A DNA stretch of 60,000 bases from Liolophura sinensis (taxonomy: Eukaryota > Mollusca > Polyplacophora > Chitonida > Chitonidae): NCBI RefSeq assembly GCF_032854445.1, contig NC_088301.1:45683187-45743186 (forward strand), read 5' to 3'. Shown here piece after piece: positions 37,456 to 48,300 of the stretch. The first letter of the stretch is position 1. Each line of letters starts with the position of its first letter. The notes below the pieces were generated by a model. It did not search any database and was not told the DNA's origin. It saw only the letters and a list, made by a program, of their open reading frames with translations. A program made the position numbers and the translations under genes.

Positions 37456-39134
37456 ATGTCACACAAACATTGAAGTGTTATTACAACTTCACAATTAGTA
37501 CTCTTATATACATGTCCATTGGCCCATTCGAATTTTCTATTGAAGGGAGATAACTGTGTACACACAAATTTGTCCAACAATTCAGCATCACGAGCCTCAA
37601 AGGCCTGGTGACTAAGACGTACAGACGTCCATATACGCACTGTACACACTACGGTTTATGCCTAGTCATCGACATTGAGAAATGAGCGTTGTAAAAATAT
37701 CAGACAGTCTTATACTTGTCATACATCGTGCTTAAAGAGATACTGGCAATGGAATTATTGTCTAAGCTTGTGCAATAAATCAGATTGTTACCTTGGACAG
37801 ACATTTTATATATTGAGGTAGATTACTAGGAAGTCTACTCCCAAGCAAATTATCATTATTCATTTTGCCACAAGCTACTGATTTCTTTTTGAATTTACTC
37901 TGCATGGTCACATTCATGTCAATACGTATTTTGTTTTTGTGGACAAACATATTTCAATTACAAATATTATGCATGCACGTTTCTTGCTGTAATGTTCTAC
38001 ATGTGTATGTAGCATCTTTAAACAACTAAATTTAACGTTATGGCCATAATTAATGTCGTCATATGCTTAAACTTGTACATGCAACTGTAAGATTATTTCG
38101 AAACCTTAATATGGTCGATGTTTATTTATTATTGTGGACAATAAGGTAAAGAGTTGGGTTTGAATTAAAAGTTCCCAATCTGTGGTAATTCAGCTAGAGA
38201 CAGTCCTTTACTGCACGCAGATTTAGCCATAGTATTGCATCGCAAGGTCTTGATTTTTTTTTTACATAAAATTGTCTGCTCTAACTCCTTTTTACGTGTG
38301 TTACAGTAATGGATGGTTTTTGCTAATACTTCAGAGTGGTCATAAAGCTGCACAGGACAAAGAAGACCGATCTAAATCAGGGATATTGGTTTTTTGAGCG
38401 ACTTTGTGCTCAGGAAATTTGTTAGATCTGTCCCCTAAGGAATACGTAGGAAATAATGTATAAATAGTAGTATAAAAAAGAGAAAAGGTGATGTGACGTC
38501 AGAATTCCTAGAAATGGTCAGCATGGCTCATAAAGCCCACCACAGAATTCAAACGTACGAATAGGCCTACCTTTTAACACTCTTTACAAAAATCTAAAAA
38601 AAATAAATGAAACTATTTTTACGTTTAACTGTCTGTATGATAAACCTTACATCATGTTTTAGCTTACTTTTACTTTGCCATGGGTGACGTTATAATCATT
38701 TAAAACTCAGTGGAATGCTGGATATTTGGCGGAGTTCAATGTGCTTTGACTAAAGGCGACGCCAGTTACCTAAACTGCTATCGATTTTAATCTAAACCCT
38801 GTATCTGACACTGCCATATTTGACAATGTTCACAAGTTTTAGTATGATATATCCTTTATAAATTAATTTTATTTTATCTTTTGTAATGTATGATATAACG
38901 GTAGCTTTGTTTTAGAGTTGAATATTATATTTTCAGGAACTATGTTCACAGCAAAAATGTGAACTTATAACCTGGGAAATTAGCTCAGAAGTCACATGTA
39001 CCGTGTCCATATATGATCAATTATACGCGGTGGACCTCCATCAGTGAATCCATGTTTTACGTTTCACAGCTTTTTGTCTCCAATATAGAGCGGGCTCAAT
39101 CTCGAATTGAGCCCTACGTTCGACTTTAAACATG
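37456..39134. other. Intergenic sequence, no gene recognised
   Basis: AAGGGAGATAACTGT at 37543-37557 and TAGGCCTA at 38562-38569. Otherwise AT-rich unique DNA with short frames. Confidence 0.5.
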
Positions 39135-39575
39135 ACTGCCTCACTTGGCACTACCTCGCTTGGCACTCAGAATAAGACGAGTAGGCTAAAGTACTGCTCC
39201 ACTCAGTGTCAGTATAATTTGACTGCCAGGGTGGGGTGTCATCTCTGGTGTCCACGAATGGCGTACCAGTGCATGGGGGCACCACTATATTTATTTATTT
39301 ATTTATTTATTTGATTGGTGTTTTACGCCGTACTCAAGAATATTTCACATTCGACGGCGGCCAGCATTATGGTGGGTGGAAACCGGGCACAGCCCGGGGG
39401 AAACCCACGACCATCCGCAGGTTGCTGACAGACCTTCCCACATAGGGGCACCACTATACGTATCTCGGCTTTGAGTATGGCCTGCTATAATCGCAGCCAC
39501 CGTCGTGATGTAATCGAACTGGTGCTGAAAATCAAGTTAAACCCCAACTGAAACAAAGCAAAACAAAACAAAACA
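39135..39575 (+). mobile_element. SINE family 2, split by a nested SINE
   Basis: Left part: CTCGCTTGGCACTCAG, CAGTGTCAGTATAATTTGAC, GGGTGGGGTGTCATCTCTGG. Right part after the inserted SINE: GCAGCCACCGTCGTGATGTA, GCTGAAAATCAAGTTAAACC and a (CAAAA)n tail. The same words occur at 45.8 and 48.1 kb, defining the family. The head is missing here. Confidence 0.8.
39276..39458 (-). mobile_element. Headless SINE family 1 nested in family 2, with 14-bp target duplication
   Basis: SINE 39290-39444 is bracketed by exact copies of GGGGCACCACTATA (39276-39289 and 39445-39458). Removing one duplicate and the insert restores a continuous family-2 element. The inserted copy stops in the body at GACCTTCCCAC, without the tRNA-like head. 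Confidence 0.95.
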
Positions 39576-40559
39576 AAAAAAGTGCATGACGCTTAATTGA
39601 ATTATTTATTATAGCAGCTTTTTGAGTTACAAGTGAATTATGAACTTCCTCTGGAGAAAATAGGTCAATCGAACTGACCGCAGTGCAATATAGTTTAGGG
39701 AACCTACAAGTGGTTGCATATATACAATTTCACTGACTATGGCCTAGTTGCATTATATACCAGTGAAATAAAAACTACCACGTGGAAAATAACCGATTCC
39801 ACACGCTGCAGCCCCACTCCTTCTTTCAACGAAATGGTCAGGTACTACGTAGCACACCTGGGTTTCAAAGCAATTCCTTCATCTGATAGCCATACATCGC
39901 CTTCGCAGGACGGATCAATCATAGACAGATGCATATCCTCTCAGGGCATGAGCTCTTGATACCTTCGCTTTACATCTTCGCTTGTCCATACCCATTAATG
40001 AGGCAAGAAGTTATGTCAGACAACACAAAACTCTGTCTCAACCTTTGTTTCTCACACAACTTTATACAAATGTATATTCTTAATGTAATGTTTTCATAGC
40101 ATGATTCACCTGAAAAATTTTTATTAATGACTGCTGATGAAATAATTCCGCACAAGGACACCATACAGTGATGGTGAGGCTAAGCCTGAACAAGTTTGTT
40201 TGTCCAGTGATGGCAAATAAATACTCCTCACGGCGCATGCCCTGCTCTCTACGCTTGCTTTACATTATTGTCACCACTAGACACACATGACCGTTGGAGC
40301 CAGTGGGACCCACGTGAATGGGCTTGATCAGGCTTAGTCTAAACACTGGTGTCCTCGCGCGGAACGCGGATCCGTGTTCATCAATACACCTGGTTTGGTG
40401 TTAGAATCATGTTGCAAATATTTTAGATGAATAGAATGCATGTGAAAAAAGTATTATTAGAAATAAAGGTTGAGAAAGGCTTTTAGCGTTTTCTCACATC
40501 ACCTTCTGCCTCATCACCTTGATCCCAGTGTCCTCAGCGTTGTTCAAGATTTTTGTACA
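39576..40559. other. Intergenic sequence, no gene recognised
   Basis: Short frames only (for example 39714-39959, 81 codons, no resemblance). A CpG-rich patch GTCCTCGCGCGGAACGCGG lies near 40,352. Confidence 0.5.
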
Positions 40560-41070
40560 CAATTTGTTAGTGTTGCCAGTGCATGATAAAGCGAACGTAG
40601 ACAGCGACGCACATGCGCTGCAAGGAGTATGGCGATAGTATAAAGATATTTATGGAAGACGGATACGGCCACTCGCATTCTGGAGCCGCGTCTTTTAATA
40701 CAAGCGGGCCGAGAATTCCAGAGTCGAGATTAACAAAAACCGAGCACAAAAAAATCGTGAGGTTTTGCCTAATCTCAACCTGCGGATTTTATAACGGGAC
40801 ACTCGAGTCTAGAAATCGAGAAAGCGAGATTATAGATAAACCGCGCAATAAATATTATTACCAATCTCATGCAGTATGTCAAAAATCGAGTGAGAATAGC
40901 TTTAAAAAACCGCGTGGTGTTCGCTAATCTCACATTCTCGAGTTTTCGACTCGTGCGCCCCGTCATAATACCTGCGGGACGACAACACAAGAGTTGAGAG
41001 CACCAAAAAACCGCGCGATTTTTGCAGGTATTCTTGCGCGGTATTTAATATCGCGCGGTTTCACTGGGGT
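40560..41070. promoter_or_regulatory. CpG-rich island with repeated AACCGCG and CGAG motifs
   Basis: AACCGCG occurs at 40839-40845, 40908-40914 and 41009-41015, and inverted at 41054-41060, with a near match (GCGCGGTA) at 41036. These are interleaved with CGAGATTA (near 40698 and 40825) and several AATCGAG/CTCGAG words. The segment stands out from its AT-rich flanks. AACCGC resembles the core bound by Runt-domain factors, but the extra CG is not typical. The function is unknown. Confidence 0.35.
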
Positions 41071-41854
41071 TAAGCAATCAAACAATAGTTAGATCAAGAA
41101 ATAAAGTAATAAAGAAATAAATAAACTATGTTTATAAAAAAATTGGTAAATTATATTTTTCTTTCATATATCTGTCAGTTTGTTGGTGTACATTTAACAT
41201 TAATGCATTTTTTGTTCTTTCCTTTTTCCACTAAGATCTGTGGTGCTGGGGGTACGTACATTGATTATATATGTATAGATGGAATAAGTGAGGTACGTAA
41301 ATTGGCAATAAACCGGATTCACCGTCACTACATTTCCCAACTGTCACACTGTCGTCACTACTTTTACTCTCTATATATAATGTAGTATTTTGTACTGTAT
41401 TCCTACAAAAACCATGAATATATGTATACATCGTAACATTCATAAAATATCTTATTGTAATTGATAAACTGTATATCTGTTCAAAGATGTTGTATAGATG
41501 TGAATAGCCCTACATTTCTAATTGTATTTGTAACTTTCATTTCAAACATTCTTAGACAAACCAAAAACGAAAACAATTCATGTCGAGATTTATAAAAAAA
41601 AAAAAAAAAATCCGATTTTGCTCACTGTTATTTCCATAGGTCAACACGACAGTCAATAAAACCTTCCCAACAATGAATTTCAGCTACATACTGTACACAT
41701 ATAAAATAATTTCATATAATATGATACAAGTAAAACAGTTTTACTTGACATATATGATGATAGTGATTTTCAATATATCTAAAAATGCTTAATTAACACG
41801 TGAAATGAGTTATCTTGAATAAATCGTTTATATTTATATATTAATAATCGCTTT
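41071..41854. other. AT-rich intergenic sequence, nothing recognised
   Basis: It includes a poly(A) run at about 41,593-41,610. No gene is seen. Confidence 0.55.
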
Positions 41855-41954
41855 CCCCAGGCTCTGTCCGGGTTCCTCTCGTCATGTGATGCTGGCTGCC
41901 ATAGTATAAGCGGAATATTCTGAGTACGCCGTAACACACAATCAAATAAATAAA
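41855..41954 (+). mobile_element. SINE family 1, 3' third only
   Basis: CCCCAGGCTCTGTCCGGGTT through GATGCTGGCTGCCATAGTAT to GAGTACGCCGTAACACACAA and the AAATAAATAAA tail. Confidence 0.85.
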
Positions 41955-42850
41955 GTCAAATACTTCTTCGCTGTACAGTACGTGTCATATGCATCTATGT
42001 ATACCACATGTAGGTCTATACGGCTTATAGGAGAGAAAACACTCTAGCAACTCTAAACATGACGTGTTATAGTTAGGCCTACCTAGAAGTGCGTGTGACT
42101 ACGCTGCTATCGAAGAATTCCTTCTTATATAGAGAAGTCTATTTATAGCCCGTCCCGCGAGGGTTATGTTGTGAGAAAATACACGTCACCGTGAGACGCA
42201 TGGCCAAAAATAGATTTTTATATATAAATTTTCTACCGTGCCCATGAGGAGTTGTGACATCACACTCAGTCAGATGACAGTTCCTTTCCTTACTGACCTA
42301 AACACCAGCGGCTCTATATTTAGTGCATATACTTTTCTTGTCAAAACATTTATTCACATGTTATATGTAATTATGTATACATTTTTTTTTGCACATAAAT
42401 TCGCTATCGCTATTACAGCTCATGTCAGAATTTTTTTTGTTTGTTTGTTTGGTTTTTGGTTTTTTTTTTTGAAACTCTATGCATAGGGAATAAAGAGCAT
42501 ATAAATGGAGCCAAAAATAGTGCTCTGTAGGCTATGTTGAAGTTGACATTATGTATCCCCCCCCCCCCATCTCCAAAAGGGGGCGGTGAGGGAAAAAAAA
42601 AACATCGCCCTGCACAGACATTTTTGCAAAATAAATGTCGACACATCACAAAACGCGTGTATATAACAGTGATAGACAAGTCTTTTGTTATTATTATTAT
42701 TATTATTAATATTGTATTATTATATAATATGCATAAAAGGACAGAATGATTATATGTATTGATTACAGTTCATTAATCGAAGAAATATTTTGAGATCCAG
42801 GGAACTGTATACTCAAAATAATGATCGAACACCTTACACCTACATGACAC
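41955..42850. other. Intergenic sequence with simple repeats
   Basis: T-rich runs near 42,430-42,470, a C13 tract near 42,547-42,559 and a (TTA)n tract near 42,687-42,710. TAGGCCTA lies at 42074-42081. No gene is seen. Confidence 0.55.
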
Positions 42851-43012
42851 ATGAATGGAGGTGTGGCCCGCATGAACATGAATGGGGGTGTGGCCCACAT
42901 GCACATGAATGGAGGTGTGGCCCGCATGCGCATGAATGAAGGTGTGGCCCACATGCACATGAATGGAGGTGTGGCCCACATGCACATGAATTGAGGTGTG
43001 GCCCACGTGCAC
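42851..43012. repeat. 27-bp minisatellite, exactly 6 units
   Basis: The unit is ATGAATGGAGGTGTGGCCC followed by ACATGCAC, with perfect 27-bp spacing. The period is divisible by three, so all minus-strand frames stay open with nonapeptide repeats. No CDS is inferred. Confidence 0.97.
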
Positions 43013-43380
43013 AGGATATACATGTATGAGTCTGACGAAGGTATTGCATTTATATAAAGATAGCTTACTAAACTCACCATACTCTAAAAACTACTCAGCT
43101 TATATACAATATATGTGCCTGTAATTGTTTAATGCCCTACAGAATATAAATTTAGGTATGTTTAGGTTATAAGGAGGTTTTCACTGTCCCTGAATTCACT
43201 TCCAGTTGACGGTAGGCACAGGCAGTTGCTTGCTACTGTCCATGACAGCTTTACGGTGAATGCGGTGTGCTGAGGAGACATGAAGTGTGCATATATTTCA
43301 CTCCACATTTTCGACCCATATTGATAGGTTTCATTGTGCACGACTGAAGCAAGTGACCTCACACCCAGCACGTTACACGC

Positions 43381-43699
43381 AGCTTGCTATCTGGGTTGAA
43401 TGTGACTTCCTTGAGGTGACGTCACGACATCGGGCTTTACACTTGTAGGACTAGGGCCGGCATTCTTCGGTGTGGGTGTGATCCCACGGAAAGTAAGGAC
43501 AAGATCGTGCTGTAAAATGTGCCGTTCGAACTTTGGATACGTCTTAGCACTAAGATTCTAATTACTAGCGTTGCACAGCTTTATACTTAGAGAAGAGCGA
43601 AAGAGACTCCATTTTATTCTTTTTTCTCAGGTAAGTTTAGTAGAATGTTAGACGCTCCTTACGTTTTCGCTCTACTTGAGCCTATCGCAGTGAGCAACA
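43381..43699 (+). promoter_or_regulatory. Candidate promoter/5' UTR of a plus-strand gene
   Basis: The full CRE palindrome TGACGTCA is at 43417-43424. CpG frequency is normal here and collapses downstream. At 43621-43636 a pyrimidine tract ends TTTTTCTCAG/GTAAGT, which is both an acceptor and a strong donor. A stop codon (TGA, 43691-43693) lies in frame three codons before the ATG at 43700. No clear TATA box is seen. The transcription start is not determined. Confidence 0.4.
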
Positions 43700-43710
43700 A
43701 TGGCCGCCAG
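43700..43710 (+). CDS. Candidate translation start in a first exon (11 coding bases)
   Basis: ACAATGGCCGCCAG is directly followed by GTTAGT at 43711. The ATG has a good context (A at -3, G at +4) and an in-frame upstream stop. The reading would be Met-Ala-Ala plus two bases. Direct joining to the exon candidate at 56574 gives an immediate stop (AGG ACC TAA), so if this start is used the next coding exon must be elsewhere. An alternative is that the transcript splices at 43631 and this ATG is intronic. Confidence 0.25.
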
Positions 43711-44247
43711 GTTAGTTCGGGGACAGTTGACAGTTTTTTTTTTACTCTTATCGATTTTCTTTTGCGGCTATCCCCACTTTCTTTGGTCTAACAAAACTGA
43801 CAGCAACACGTTTCGGGGAAACTAGGCTAGCTTGAAAGCTTTTGGATAGAGATGGATTTCACACGTGTTGCTTTCGTTTATTTTTCCACTTTGCCTACCC
43901 GGAACTCATATCATCAGTACATGGGTTTTTGATATCCCTAGTGCTGGTATAATGTGTACATATGTGTATTAAATGTCCGTTTCACTACCTTGGTGACTGA
44001 TATATACTTCGACCACTCAAAGGCATTTTCATAAATTTGAAGGGAAATCAAGAACTGGGTTTAAAAACAGTCTTTAAAACTTGCAATTGTAAGACTTTGC
44101 TAGTACTAGATTAGTATGCCTACCTCAGTACAACAAACAGGTCTGATACTAGGGAAACACAGTCGCAACGGTACACAGGCGTTGTTGTTGGGTTTTACCT
44201 TTCAAAGTATTGCTCCCTCTTTGTATGTATTTACATACTGGACTTAC

Positions 44248-44483
44248 AAATATATGGTTCTGTTTTCTAGACATTGTTCTATCACATGCACTTCTGGTAT
44301 CTAACCACAAATATAAGGTTCTGTTTTCTAGACAGTGTTCTGTTACATGCACTGCTGGTATCTAACCACAAATATACGGTTCTGTTTTCTAGACAGTGTT
44401 CTGTTACATGCACTTCTGATATCTAACCACAAATTATGGTTCGTTTTCTAGACCTTGTTCTATTACTTCTGATATCTAATCTG
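44248..44483. repeat. 61-bp tandem repeat, 3.9 units
   Basis: Units start at 44248, 44309, 44370 and 44431. They share GGTTCTGTTTTCTAGACA, TGTTCT(G/A)TTACATGC and GATATCTAACCACA-type words; the last unit is shortened. Confidence 0.96.
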
Positions 44484-44544
44484 TAATGTCATAATCCTGA
44501 CAGCACAACTCTAGGGCTACATGTAGCCTTGACAACTCTTATTA

Positions 44545-44692
44545 TATTTATTTATTTATTTGATTGATGTTTTACACTGTACTCAAGAATATTTCACATA
44601 TATAACAACGACCAGCATTATAGTGGGAGGAAACAGTGCAGAGCCCAGGAGAAACCCACAACCATCCACAGGTTGCTGGAAGACCTTCGCAT
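44545..44692 (-). mobile_element. SINE family 1, headless, CpG-eroded
   Basis: The tail, GATTGATGTTTTACACTGT (CpG sites turned to TG/CA) and the body up to GGAAGACCTTCGCATT. It stops at the same body position as the copy at 39290-39444. Confidence 0.9.
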
Positions 44693-45794
44693 TAGGTTAA
44701 ATTTTATGCAATCTTTTTGTGTTACTTTATAGATTCGTTGACTCTCTAGCCCAGACTAGTTAGATGTTCATCTTTGCGTTTCTTTTTAACAAGGTTTACA
44801 AGCCAACAGCCATATAATGTGTGGTTTCGCTAAGAATGCATGTGGGAACACTCAAAAGCTGTGAGCCATTTAGCGCATTCTCACCTTCGACAAGTTTAGA
44901 GGATAGCAAGTTGGTAGTTGGTGGGACTAAATTGTTAAGTCTAGACCTAGTATTGTACTAAATCCTTGAGTGCCAAAAGCTTCATGCAAGGTGCCACCTG
45001 AGGAATCATGTACACTACATGTATTAAGCTGAGCAGAAATGAATGAAAGCCATCATTGTGACAGATGGTTTGATAGTTATCATCTTGAGTATGTTCACTT
45101 TTGGTCAAATTATAATTATACATGTGTAGCTGATTGATTTGGCTGAAAAGTGAAATTTAAATCTGCACTGATGTACACATGTGAAAACTTCTAAGGCACT
45201 GCAATACTTTAACATATGTACATGTTAAGTCAGTTTGTAAATGTATTGAAAATGAAATCCTCTTCTAGCTTCCTTCAGTTATCTCCCTTGCATTCTCCCT
45301 GTGGTAATATAAACTTACAGAAACCTGGGACTATTATATAGTCCCAGCAGAAACTAAAGAGGGACATGTTTTCAGGATAGCTGAATTCCACATAAGACCT
45401 CTTGCAAATTTAAATACACATGTTTTAGAGATCAGTCATTGTATTAGGGTTTGTATACAGGTATAGATACATCATTTTCAACACTCAGGTGTGGAGAAAG
45501 CACATGCAGAAGTGCAGGCTGTTGGTGACTGCCTGCATATAGATGTGGGAAATATTTTCTCATAAATATTTGTGAGAGCAGGAGTAGTTATATATCATTT
45601 TTAATTACTGTCCAGATGTCACCACTGTTACCGAGCTTGTTGAGTTAGAAGAAAACAGTTTTGTTAAACATAACCAGGATTTCAATCTTTGGGGTTATAC
45701 ACATATCATTAGACGCTTAAATTTGCACTGTTTATACATACTTTGGCAACACCCGGTGCTTGAGTATACCATGTATGCCAATTACAAGGCTGCC

Positions 45795-45960
45795 TAGGAT
45801 CAGTATAGTGTGACTGGGAGGGGTGTTGTGTCAAGTGTCCGATGTTTGCAGCATGATGATGAATTGAGGCAGCTTGTTGGATTCTTGAGACCGACCTGCA
45901 ATCATAGATGTGGCTTGCTGAATTATGAAAATAAAATTAAATATCAATCAAACAAATGAA
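45795..45960 (+). mobile_element. SINE family 2, eroded copy
   Basis: GATCAGTATAGTGTGACTGG, GGGGTGTTGTGTCAAGTGTC and GAATTGAGGCAGC match the family at 48.1 kb. It ends in ATATCAATCAAACAAATGAA. Confidence 0.65.
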
Positions 45961-46270
45961 CAAACCACCACTAATTAGAAGACAGTGATTGTCATAGTAA
46001 CTGATAGTATACATTATAATTAAGACATATACATGTACATGTATGAAATGATGCAAAATTATTTTTGTCGTACTCGATGTTAGATTAGTCAAACACACCC
46101 TCAATGACATGAGAATATATACCCTTGAGTATATCGATAATAATGCTGATAAGTTTTAGACCATATCTATGCCTGGAAAACTGTATCAATGCTACTAAAG
46201 AGAGAGTCTTACCTGTACATGACATGTACATGTTACTACATGTTCACATTCTATAAAATTGGACCTACCC

Positions 46271-46400
46271 TAATTCTTCAACCTTTTCAAGAGCCTCTGC
46301 AACAAATATTGTGAAACGTTCTCAGAGAAATATGGGGTGTAAAGAAGTAATTTGCAGAAAAAAAAAAAAATGCTTTAGAGGTTGAAAGGTTAAATATTTA
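46271..46400 (+). mobile_element. MITE-like element C, copy 1
   Basis: About 130 bp starting TAATTCTTCAACCTTTTC and ending with the inverted GGTTGAAAGGTTAAATATTTA. It shares GAGCCTCTG, TAATTTGCA and TGCTTTAG with copy 2 at 58.45 kb. TA stands at both ends. Confidence 0.6.
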
Positions 46401-47979
46401 CATAGGTAGGTATCGACTTATGACAGCTTCAGGTGCTAGAAAAGCCCTAAGTTTGTGATGTTTATGTTATTTCATTCTATTATCTAATACGGTTACAATG
46501 TGACAGGGAATGAGGTCAATTTGTATGGGTGAAGTTGTACCCTACAGCTTGCCTCCAAGGGAGCCCATTCAAAACAGACGGTTGGCCTACTTGTATGTGC
46601 TAACCCTAATGCCCCTTCTTGATCAGCATGTGTTGCTCTTGTTAACAGAGTTACATGTATATGGATGAAATCTAGATATCCAGTCATCTACAGTTTTGGT
46701 GCACATGCTCAAATGAGTGTCCATTGTGCATACACATATAAAAAATATGTATGGAGGGTCAGTCACTACACAGATTTGGCGATGATACATCCACATGTAT
46801 TTTGTAACTTTATGCACATATATCTCAAATGTAAATATCATTCTGTCATTGATTACAAAGTTAGTTTAGAAGAATTGCTCAGTCCACTTGCTTTGAAAAC
46901 AGAGGGCATGATCTTAGCACACAAAAAGCTGACATTTCATTCTATTTCATTTGCCTCTAAAAACAGTAGAGCTGTATTAAAACATTCTGTTTTTAAAGTA
47001 CATGGTAATGTTTTTGTCAGAAAATGTATTACTGTCACTAAGCTATTTTGGAGATCTGAAGGAGATAGGTTTTGTATATGAAATTATCAACTTGAAGGTT
47101 GTGCTATTGTAACAGTCACAAGCCATTTTGGAGTCCTGAAGAATGTAAGATTTTCACACAAACCCAAAAGTCTGTTCAAATTGTCTGTTTAAAAAGTCAA
47201 GCTGAGTCATGTTTAGTGTCCTAGCTTCCCAATGAAACAAAATACTTCACTGCACAGCCAAATTTCACTTCAACTGTTGTAAAATAGGACCCGTCGACAT
47301 CAACAAATCAATACTGACAAGTTCAAGTGACATTAAAGATAAATTCTTATCTCTTTTCTTGTGAATATTTTGTCTTAACTGATACTTGACCCTTTTTTTT
47401 TCACAGTAGCAAATACTGTTCAGCAAAGTCACAAGTCTAATTACTGCATTGCATTCCTTCAGTGTCTGACACGCCTGTTTTCCATGAAAGTGGACTGATA
47501 AGGATGTAGGTCATTGCGTCATGTAGCAGATTGGGTGCTATGAAGTGATTCGTTTCCGGGTCTTGATGAGAACTACTCATTTCTTCTCAAAATTTAATTA
47601 TTTGACTTTAAAGCACTTTGGGATAATTACATGTAAAATTGCACGGAGTACATGCATTTACATGGTGATGGTGGCAAATGATCCCCTTGGGCAACCATGA
47701 AGTCATCCTTGAATCCACATCCTGGTTGCCTGAAGTGACGTAGACCTATGCTCTTGTGGGTATATGCTCTTGTGGGTATTTACATCCTTCAATATAAAAT
47801 ATATCCTGGATGTACAATGACTTTTAGAAGCGTGTACTGATTATAGTCATTTGTATACCAGCCATCAACCAAAATAGTATCCTCGGGTCAATAATGTTGT
47901 CTTTATAATTTCTTAGGGCTGAATGATATCATATGTAATTATTACATAAAATTTGTGGAATTTTTGGTTTGGTTCAAAT

Positions 47980-48300
47980 GGTAAGTTGACCGCTGTATGC
48001 CAAGTTGGGGACCTGGGATCAAACCAGGGTCAAGAATGAAATGTTTTAAAAATGGTACTTTTTGCTGCCTCATGTGCTGCTCAGCACAAAGAGGTTAGAG
48101 CAAAGATAAATGACTGGTTGACCCAGTGTCAGTCAGTATGTGACTGGGCGGAGTGTCATCTGGTGTCTTCAGCATGAATCTTCAATGGCAGCAGCACTTC
48201 GGCGCATAGACTCGCCCTGCCACAAAAGGCAGAATTGTACACACACCTAATGACTCCTTCTTGCCATGGCCTGTGACCGAAAAATTGTTAAGTACATGTA
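47980..48300 (+). mobile_element. SINE family 2, near full length
   Basis: A tRNA-like head (GGTAAGTTGACCGC; B-box-like GGGATCAAACC) followed by AAAAATGGTACTTTTTGCTG, GACTGGTTGACCCAGTGTCA, GGAGTGTCATCTGGTGTCTT, CTCGCCCTGCCAC and GAAAAATTGTTAAGTAC. Several CpG remain. It is the most complete of three copies. Confidence 0.75.

Noticed and set aside
37278-37649. Minus-strand ORF of 123 codons
   Set aside because: Runs through a SINE family 1 copy; repeat-derived.
42763-43080. Three overlapping minus-strand ORFs with nonapeptide repeats, His/Cys-rich and zinc-finger-like at first sight
   Set aside because: The 27-bp array is open in all three frames; no proper Cys/His spacing and no flanking domain.
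46665-47081. Plus-strand ORF of 138 codons
   Set aside because: No domain, AT-rich third positions, within CpG-poor intron-like DNA; this length is possible by chance in 60 kb.
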